Shown here: in pieces, positions 1-3,850 of the stretch
Layout of the letters: each line of letters starts with the position of its first letter
Position numbering within the stretch: position 1 is the first letter of the stretch
Source: AL-N1 sp039178835
Lineage (GTDB): Bacteria; Chloroflexota; Chloroflexia; Chloroflexales; Roseiflexaceae
Assembly (NCBI GenBank): GCA_039178835.1
Contig: JBCDFA010000355.1
Coordinates: 1 to 8,116, forward strand
Direction: 5' to 3'
Length of the DNA: 8,116 bases
Notes under the pieces: generated by a model
Database searches by the model: none
Told to the model about the DNA's origin: nothing
The model's input: only the letters and a program-made list of their open reading frames with translations
Made by a program: the position numbers and the translations under genes

Positions 1-820
1 CAAGATGCTCCTGAGTGGTAAGACGCTTGCATTAGTTTTTGAGAAGCCTTCGTTACGTACACGTGTAGCGTTTGAAGCGGGTATGACCCAGCTTGGTGGC
101 CATGGCAGCTATCTCTCCGCCAATGACATCGATATGGGGGGCCGTGAGAGTGTGCCCGATGTCGCCCGGAATTTGAGCCGTTGGGTACAGGCCATCTCTG
201 CGCGTGTCTTCAACCACGCTACAGTCGAAACACTGGCACGGTATTCCACCGTTCCCGTCATCAATGCGCTCTCTGATCGTGAACATCCCTGTCAGGCACT
301 CGCCGATATCCTTACGTTACAAGAGCATTTTGGTCAGCTCCAAGGTCTGCGACTCGCATATATTGGTGATGGAAACAATGTCTGCCATTCGTTGTTGCTG
401 TTGGGGGCAACGCTTGGGGTAAATGTCAGTGTTGCGTGTCCCTTCGACTATCGACCCGACCCCGAAATAGTGGCGCTGGCCGAGCAACGTGCGGCTGAGA
501 ATGGTGCGACCATTGCGATTAGTGCTGTCCCTCAGGAAGCTGTTGAGCAGGCGGATGCAGTCTATACTGATGTGTGGGCTTCAATGGGGCAGGAACACGA
601 AGCTGTTCGCCGTCGTCAGGTCTTTCAACCATATCAAGTGAATACTGAGCTTATGGCGCTGGCACAGCCCAAGGCGGTTGTGATGCATTGTCTTCCTGTC
701 CATCGCGGGGAAGAAATTACTGCTGAGGTCATAGATGGGCCACGATCCGTGGTGTTTGATCAAGCCGAAAACCGTCTGCATGTACAAAAAGCGCTTATTC
801 TGACACTATTGGGGATGTAA
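1..820 (+). CDS. argF: Ornithine carbamoyltransferase, 5'-truncated by window edge
   Basis: This enzyme transfers the carbamoyl group of carbamoyl phosphate to ornithine to make citrulline, a cytoplasmic step of arginine synthesis. Counting from the Met at base 5, the visible part has the carbamoyl-phosphate loop SLRTR (residues 16-20, a common variant of STRTR), the catalytic HPCQ (94-97), the ornithine-side DVWASMGQE (189-197), the HCLPVHRGEE loop with the active-site Cys229, and a C-terminal FDQAENRLH (251-259). The Met at base 5 is not the start: it lies about 16 residues before SLRTR, whereas the family has about 50 there, and the frame is open to base 2. Roughly 35 N-terminal residues are therefore missing. 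All catalytic motifs are intact, so it should be functional. SLRTR, HPCQ and DVWASMG favour ornithine over aspartate carbamoyltransferase. It probably heads or belongs to an operon with the next gene. Confidence 0.96.
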   Translation, partial: KMLLSGKTLALVFEKPSLRTRVAFEAGMTQLGGHGSYLSANDIDMGGRESVPDVARNLSRWVQAISARVFNHATVETLARYSTVPVINALSDREHPCQALADILTLQEHFGQLQGLRLAYIGDGNNVCHSLLLLGATLGVNVSVACPFDYRPDPEIVALAEQRAAENGATIAISAVPQEAVEQADAVYTDVWASMGQEHEAVRRRQVFQPYQVNTELMALAQPKAVVMHCLPVHRGEEITAEVIDGPRSVVFDQAENRLHVQKALILTLLGM

Positions 821-821
821 A

Positions 822-1382
822 ATGACTACAACATATGGCGTATCTTCCGATCTTACTGGCAATGCGTATGATGCGGTGATGGTGCTCTGGCGTCATCTGG
901 AACATCGTTACGATTTACGTATGGCACAGGCTGCGATCCGTCCTCATGTGACATATGTTGTTGGCGAGTGTCGCAAACCACGAGCACTGGCGAAAACACT
1001 GGACCAGTTAGCTCTACAGATCGAGCCCCACGAAGTCCATATCGATGGTGTCGATGTGTTCGAGGGGCGCTATCCAGTTATTTTTCTCAAAGTTGTCAGG
1101 ACTGCATATCTTGAGCAAGTCCATCGACAGTTGTATGATGCTATGAAGGAAGCTGGACTAAATGTGCGAAAAGAGTATCAGCCTGAACACTGGGTTCCGC
1201 ATGTTACCCTTGCGTTTCAGGATGTATCTCCGCAGTCAATAGCTCCTATTCTTGAGGATCTTGCAACGCTCTCTTACCATGTAAAAAGTAGATTAGCCTC
1301 AGTCGATCTTGTTCATGTCACAAAACCGAGGCATACCTACATGGCAACATGGCCATTTCGCGGCATCACTGTTCCAGTATAA
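822..1382 (+). CDS. 2H phosphoesterase / 2'-5' RNA ligase (LigT/ThpR-like) family protein
   Basis: This 186-residue protein carries the two HxT motifs that define the 2H phosphoesterase superfamily: HVT at residues 42-44 (context RPHVTYVV) and HVT at 127-129 (context WVPHVTLAF). In this family the two His-x-Thr motifs face each other in a bilobal fold and act on 2',5' or cyclic phosphodiesters of RNA or nucleotides. Length and motif spacing (85 residues) fit the family. The substrate cannot be read from sequence; cyclic phosphodiesterase, RNA 2'-3' cyclic phosphodiesterase or an uncharacterised hydrolase are all possible. The ATG lies one base after the argF stop, with GGGG seven bases upstream inside the argF end, so translation is probably coupled to argF. 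Its last 17 bases overlap the convergent dioxygenase gene. No signal peptide or membrane segment is visible, so it is presumably cytoplasmic. Confidence 0.85.
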   Translation: MTTTYGVSSDLTGNAYDAVMVLWRHLEHRYDLRMAQAAIRPHVTYVVGECRKPRALAKTLDQLALQIEPHEVHIDGVDVFEGRYPVIFLKVVRTAYLEQVHRQLYDAMKEAGLNVRKEYQPEHWVPHVTLAFQDVSPQSIAPILEDLATLSYHVKSRLASVDLVHVTKPRHTYMATWPFRGITVPV

Positions 1383-1938
1383 CTTTACGAAACGTCAGTG
1401 ATACGCGCCGCCCTCGTTCCATCTTCTGTCCGTTGTAGATATCATGCTTACGTTTGGCGATACCATGTTTCCAGTGGTATCGCGCTCCATCACGCATCAC
1501 AACCAGGCTTCCTGGTTCCAGCAGGAGTGGGAGATGTGCTGGTGAGGAAGTCGCAGTAAAATCCATTACACATGTGGAACCTAGACTAATAGAGAGAATC
1601 GTATCATCGAAGCATGGCACGCAATCGATGTGGCTGGCAATGCCTTGCCCCGGCTCATATTCGTTGATGATGAGCTGATCCGGGATGTGTGACACAAGGT
1701 GGTCGGTGCATAGTTGTTCCGCAAGCCACATCACCCAATCAGGCAAAGGGCCCAGGTGCAGGGTCGAGTCGATGGCGCGATGGCGATAGTCGTACCGATA
1801 GCCGTAGTGCTGCACACGGCGTTTGAGATCGCTTAGCCATGGTTGTTCATCAATATGCTGTAGAAGTTGCTGCTGCTGTTCTGCCGTTATGTAGTCATGA
1901 ACATAGGTTAATCCGTTGATAGAGTGTACTGCTCCCAT
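1366..1938 (-). CDS. AlkB/ALKBH8-like 2-oxoglutarate Fe(II) dioxygenase
   Basis: This 190-residue protein has the complete AlkB-type active site: NEY (92-94), the iron-binding HID (His103, Asp105), a third ligand His158 in WKHGI, and the paired arginines Arg178 and Arg184 in RRVSLTFRKV, spaced six apart as in E. coli AlkB. The stretch HIDCVPCFDDTILSISLGS followed by VMDF resembles the ALKBH8 AlkB-domain signature more than E. coli AlkB. Known relatives oxidatively demethylate 1-meA/3-meC in DNA or RNA, or hydroxylate a tRNA wobble uridine side chain (eukaryotic ALKBH8). No RRM or methyltransferase domain is fused here, so the substrate is open. The ATG is supported by GGGGAGG (minus strand, 1943-1949) four bases upstream. 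The upstream promoter and SOS-like palindrome suggest damage-inducible repair. It is convergent with the 2H phosphoesterase gene and overlaps it by 17 bases. Confidence 0.9.
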   Translation of the reverse strand: MGAVHSINGLTYVHDYITAEQQQQLLQHIDEQPWLSDLKRRVQHYGYRYDYRHRAIDSTLHLGPLPDWVMWLAEQLCTDHLVSHIPDQLIINEYEPGQGIASHIDCVPCFDDTILSISLGSTCVMDFTATSSPAHLPLLLEPGSLVVMRDGARYHWKHGIAKRKHDIYNGQKMERGRRVSLTFRKVILEQ

Positions 1939-1960
1939 AACACCTCCCCAGATTTGTATA

Positions 1961-1974
1961 AGAACTCTTGTTCT
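1961..1974. promoter_or_regulatory. GAAC-N4-GTTC palindrome, possible LexA (SOS) operator
   Basis: The 14-base sequence AGAACTCTTGTTCT is a palindrome with 5-base arms around a 4-base centre. Its core GAAC-N4-GTTC is the skeleton of the Bacillus/actinobacterial LexA box, although the four central bases do not fully follow the CGAACRNRYGTTCG consensus and the flanking C/G are A/T. It abuts the -10 element of the dioxygenase promoter and covers the predicted start point, where a repressor would block transcription. The link to LexA is inferred from the motif and from the repair-type gene it precedes. Confidence 0.5.
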
Positions 1975-2003
1975 ATTTTAGTGCATATCTCCATAAAATA
2001 CAA
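1975..2003 (-). promoter_or_regulatory. Sigma-70-type promoter of the AlkB-like gene
   Basis: On the minus strand TTGTAT (1998-2003) is followed after exactly 17 bases by TAAAAT (1975-1980). Each hexamer matches the consensus at four or five positions, and the spacing is ideal. Transcription would start near 1968, about 30 bases before the ATG at 1938, which leaves a short leader containing the Shine-Dalgarno sequence. The element is predicted from sequence only. Confidence 0.55.
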
Positions 2004-2009
2004 TGTATT
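1997..2009. repeat. Short palindrome AATACA-A-TGTATT in the divergent promoter region
   Basis: A perfect inverted repeat with 6-base arms and one central base overlaps the -35 of the minus-strand dioxygenase promoter. Twelve of its bases recur in reverse complement at 2661-2672, beyond the SRPBCC gene. It could be an operator for an unknown regulator, or partly a coincidence of AT-rich promoter hexamers. Confidence 0.35.
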
Positions 2010-2052
2010 GTTTAGACATATTATGCTGGCTGTATTCATTTCAACTGAGTAA

Positions 2053-2061
2053 TGCTAGAAT
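2053..2061 (+). promoter_or_regulatory. Possible extended -10 promoter element for the SRPBCC gene
   Basis: TGCTAGAAT reads as an extended -10 (TG-N-TAGAAT) 55 bases before the ATG at 2117. No good -35 lies 17 bases upstream, which extended -10 promoters can tolerate. An alternative -10 is the overlapping TACAAT at 2061-2066. The call is weak and rests on position within the divergent intergenic gap. Confidence 0.3.
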
Positions 2062-2116
2062 ACAATGGCGTACATTCCACTGCACAAATTGAACAATTAA
2101 ACTAGGAGTAAGACAT

Positions 2117-2593
2117 ATGGCTCAGGTTCGTGCCGCATCATCAGCGTTGATTGATGCACCATCAAGTACGATCTACGCGATTCTTGCTGACTATCGTAAT
2201 GAGCATCCTAAGATTTTGCCACAGCCCTATTTTACAGATTTAACGGTTGAGTCGGGCGGTTATGGAGCTGGTACTATCTTTCGTACAGAGGTTCGTGTAC
2301 TCGGTGTGACCAAGCAGTATCGTATGACCGTCAGCGAGCCAGAGCCTGGTCATGTGCTAGTGGAGACGGATATAACAACTGGGTTAGTCACAACGTTTAC
2401 TATCACACTGCTGCACAAACGGCAGACTCGTTTAGAGATTGTGACGGTTTGGCAGTCACCAAACGGGGTGCGTGGTTTTGTCGAGCGACTCACGACACCG
2501 TCGATTATGAGACATATCTATGCCAAACAACTGCGTTTAATAGCAGATTATGCTGCAAAAAGGCATTCAGGGTCAAGCATCCGTGAGTCGTAG
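2117..2593 (+). CDS. SRPBCC (START/Bet v1/polyketide cyclase-like) family protein
   Basis: This 158-residue protein has the pattern of a single helix-grip domain. It opens with a beta strand and the phrase ALIDAPSSTIYAILADYRNEHPKILP (residues about 10-35 in total), typical of the first strand and helix pair of polyketide cyclase/SRPBCC proteins. Alternating beta strands follow (about 40-115), and a long C-terminal helix (about 125-150) closes the hydrophobic pocket. Family members bind or transport lipids and other hydrophobic ligands, or act as cyclases or co-chaperones; the ligand cannot be deduced here. There is no signal peptide or membrane segment. The start is supported by AGGAG at 2104-2108, eight bases before the ATG. 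It stands alone, divergent from the AlkB-like gene, with a possible terminator just downstream. Confidence 0.75.
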   Translation: MAQVRAASSALIDAPSSTIYAILADYRNEHPKILPQPYFTDLTVESGGYGAGTIFRTEVRVLGVTKQYRMTVSEPEPGHVLVETDITTGLVTTFTITLLHKRQTRLEIVTVWQSPNGVRGFVERLTTPSIMRHIYAKQLRLIADYAAKRHSGSSIRES

Positions 2594-2601
2594 ATCTGGA
2601 G

Positions 2602-2652
2602 ATGAGAGAAGTATTGGATAGATATCTCTCCCTTGAAATTCCTCTCATTTTT
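2602..2652 (+). terminator. Possible rho-independent terminator after the SRPBCC gene
   Basis: ATGAGAG (2602-2608) can pair with CTCTCAT (2642-2648), and the stem runs directly into five T residues (2648-2652). The 33-base interior contains a second imperfect hairpin around GATATC. The stem is only 7 base pairs with a large loop and modest GC, so the call is tentative, but it lies 9 bases after the stop codon, where a terminator is expected. Confidence 0.35.
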
Positions 2653-2660
2653 ATCGGGTC

Positions 2661-2672
2661 ATACATTGTATT
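2661..2672. repeat. Inverted copy of the TACA-N-TGTA palindrome
   Basis: ATACATTGTATT is the exact reverse complement of bases 1997-2008 upstream of the SRPBCC gene, so the gene is bracketed by the same 12-base element. A related TACAATGTTATTG follows at 2685-2697. The function is unknown. Confidence 0.4.
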
Positions 2673-2706
2673 AAGATAATGCGCTACAATGTTATTGCTT
2701 ACTAGT

Positions 2707-2716
2707 GTTGTACAAC
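2707..2716. repeat. Perfect 10-base palindrome GTTGTACAAC
   Basis: The sequence equals its own reverse complement. It stands in the middle of the AT-rich gap with no promoter recognised next to it, so a role as a protein-binding site is only possible. Confidence 0.25.
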
Positions 2717-2842
2717 GACAGCAACCACTCCCTGTGAAACCCTAGAGAAACGAAGTGTGTCTCGTATAAGTGGTGAGTTCTCTCACTCAACTGTCAAGTG
2801 TTTATGCGAGATAAGGGAGCAGATTAGCTTGTGCTTAGCTAA

Positions 2843-2877
2843 AGATATCTATACTGTTAACACATGCAGATATCTAT
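2843..2877. repeat. Direct repeat of AGATATCTAT, 25-base period
   Basis: AGATATCTAT occurs at 2843-2852 and again at 2868-2877. Its core AGATATCT is itself palindromic and occurs a third time at 2620-2627. The two nearby copies could be paired sites for a regulator, but they lie more than 100 bases upstream of the recognised promoter at 2984. Confidence 0.35.
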
Positions 2878-2983
2878 CAATAAGCTTTTATGAAAACGTA
2901 TAACACATCAAATAGAAAATACATATAACCACATGAAAGGCTCCCATTTTGCTATCGAGAATCGTTTAAGGTCTACATAACTC

Positions 2984-3012
2984 TTGACATTTTTTCTGGA
3001 ACGGGTTATACT
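2984..3012 (+). promoter_or_regulatory. Strong sigma-70 promoter of the regulator/ATPase operon
   Basis: TTGACA (2984-2989) matches the -35 consensus perfectly and is followed after exactly 17 bases by TATACT (3007-3012), one mismatch from the -10 consensus. Transcription would begin near 3019, leaving a leader of about 38 bases. This is by far the best promoter in the window, and such strength makes sense for an operon held off by a repressor. Confidence 0.85.
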
Positions 3013-3017
3013 ATAGA

Positions 3018-3039
3018 AGTAGTTTGTAAACAAACTACT
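3018..3039. promoter_or_regulatory. Perfect 10+2+10 inverted repeat over the transcription start (operator)
   Basis: The left arm AGTAGTTTGT (3018-3027) and right arm ACAAACTACT (3030-3039) are exact reverse complements separated by AA. The repeat begins six bases after the -10 element, so it covers the expected start point and early transcribed region, the classic place for a repressor. The likeliest ligand is the dimeric winged-helix regulator encoded 17 bases downstream, which would then control itself and the ATPase. The RNA could also fold into a 10-base-pair hairpin at its 5' end. Confidence 0.8.
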
Positions 3040-3045
3040 AAAGTC

Positions 3046-3050
3046 GAGGT
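3046..3050 (+). promoter_or_regulatory. Ribosome binding site of the TrmB-like gene
   Basis: GAGGT lies six bases before the ATG at 3057, just downstream of the operator palindrome, and fixes this start. Confidence 0.7.
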
Positions 3051-3056
3051 ACAGAC

Positions 3057-3830
3057 ATGGATCTAGTTGATCAGTTGATCGCTCTTGGGCTTACCGAATA
3101 CGAATCGAAGGTCTATCTAGCATTGTTGCGTGAGCATCCGGCAACGGGCTACCAGTTGAGCAAAACAGCGGGTATTCCGCGCTCGATGGTTTACGAAGCG
3201 CTAGGCCGATTAGAAGCACGTGGGGCAGTATTAAAAACGCAGGAAGAGAAAGCAACGCTTTATCGCCCGGTCTCGCCTGATACACTGATCGACCGTTATG
3301 AACGTGAGGCGCAGACACGATTTGCCCAGCTTCGCACAGGGCTATCGCCGATGTATACACAACAGGACCAGGGTCAGTTGTGGAATTTTAGTGGCCGCAA
3401 AGAGGCATTGGCCTATGCTGCCGAGATGATAGCCCAGGCAGAACATGAGCTTATGTTGGTGCTAGCTGATGCCGATCTGGAAGAGCTACGTGCTCTGATG
3501 GAGGAAGCGGCGAAACGCAACAGCATGGTTCTGGGTGTTATGCTGACAGGTCAGAGCGATTTTAACTTTGGGCAAGTCGTTCGACATCCACAACGCGAAA
3601 CAGAGCTACACCGTATGTCGGAGACGCTGATTGTTGTCGCAGATGAACGTGAATTTTTGATCGCCAGTGGCCACACAACAACAACTGCAACCGTGACGAC
3701 GAACCCCAACATGGTGCTGATTTCGCGTCAGTTTGTGTGGATGGAACTCTTCGCTCAGCGTATCTTCTCGCGCCTGGGCGACGATCTCCTGGCTGTCCTC
3801 GACCCTGATGATCGCCAGATACTACATTAA
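3057..3830 (+). CDS. TrmB-like winged-helix transcriptional regulator
   Basis: This 257-residue protein begins with the TrmB-type winged helix-turn-helix: a LGLTEYESKVYLALL helix (10-24), a second helix GYQLSKTAGI (31-40) and a recognition helix PRSMVYEALGRLEARG (41-56), with the wing near KATLYRPV (65-72). A short coiled linker (about 74-97) leads to a C-terminal sensor domain (about 105-257). Related proteins sense sugars (archaeal TrmB) or act as general regulators; the effector here is unknown. The gene shares a promoter with a metal ATPase 20 bases downstream, so a metal or metal-stress signal is the natural inference. The protein contains no cysteine; possible N/O ligands include His130, His177, His185, His206 and neighbouring Asp/Glu. 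A Thr-rich stretch HTTTTATVTT (206-215) is unusual. It probably represses its own operon through the 3018-3039 palindrome. Confidence 0.85.
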   Translation: MDLVDQLIALGLTEYESKVYLALLREHPATGYQLSKTAGIPRSMVYEALGRLEARGAVLKTQEEKATLYRPVSPDTLIDRYEREAQTRFAQLRTGLSPMYTQQDQGQLWNFSGRKEALAYAAEMIAQAEHELMLVLADADLEELRALMEEAAKRNSMVLGVMLTGQSDFNFGQVVRHPQRETELHRMSETLIVVADEREFLIASGHTTTTATVTTNPNMVLISRQFVWMELFAQRIFSRLGDDLLAVLDPDDRQILH

Positions 3831-3838
3831 CACAGAAC

Positions 3839-3845
3839 AGGAGGT
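3839..3845 (+). promoter_or_regulatory. Consensus Shine-Dalgarno that sets the GTG start of the ATPase
   Basis: AGGAGGT is a full match to the anti-Shine-Dalgarno sequence and stands five bases before GTG at 3851. It decides the start in favour of this GTG over internal ATG codons and implies strong translation of the exporter. Confidence 0.8.
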
Positions 3846-3850
3846 GTAGG

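Larger units (their letters stand above)
2594..3056. other. AT-rich intergenic region (463 bases)
   Basis: No credible coding frame was found; the only ATG-led frames noticed on the plus strand are about a dozen codons or fewer without good ribosome binding sites. The region holds a possible terminator (2602-2652), a TACA-T-TGTA palindrome (2661-2672), a perfect 10-base palindrome GTTGTACAAC (2707-2716), a small hairpin GTGAG-TTCT-CTCAC (2773-2786), a TTAGCT/AGCTAA hairpin (2824-2842), a 10-base direct repeat (2843-2877), and the promoter and operator of the regulator/ATPase operon at its right end. Its composition is visibly richer in A and T than the flanking genes. Confidence 0.7.

Noticed and set aside
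5..7. ATG as the start codon of argF
   Set aside because: The frame is open upstream to the window edge, and about 35 residues of the conserved N-terminal domain would be missing before SLRTR.
2792..2797. Minus-strand TTGACA as a promoter -35 element
   Set aside because: No -10-like hexamer lies at the right distance, and no minus-strand gene begins nearby.
3018..3039. BlaI/MecI/CopY-type operator identity for the palindrome
   Set aside because: The core lacks TACA-N2-TGTA, and the adjacent regulator is TrmB-like rather than BlaI-like.
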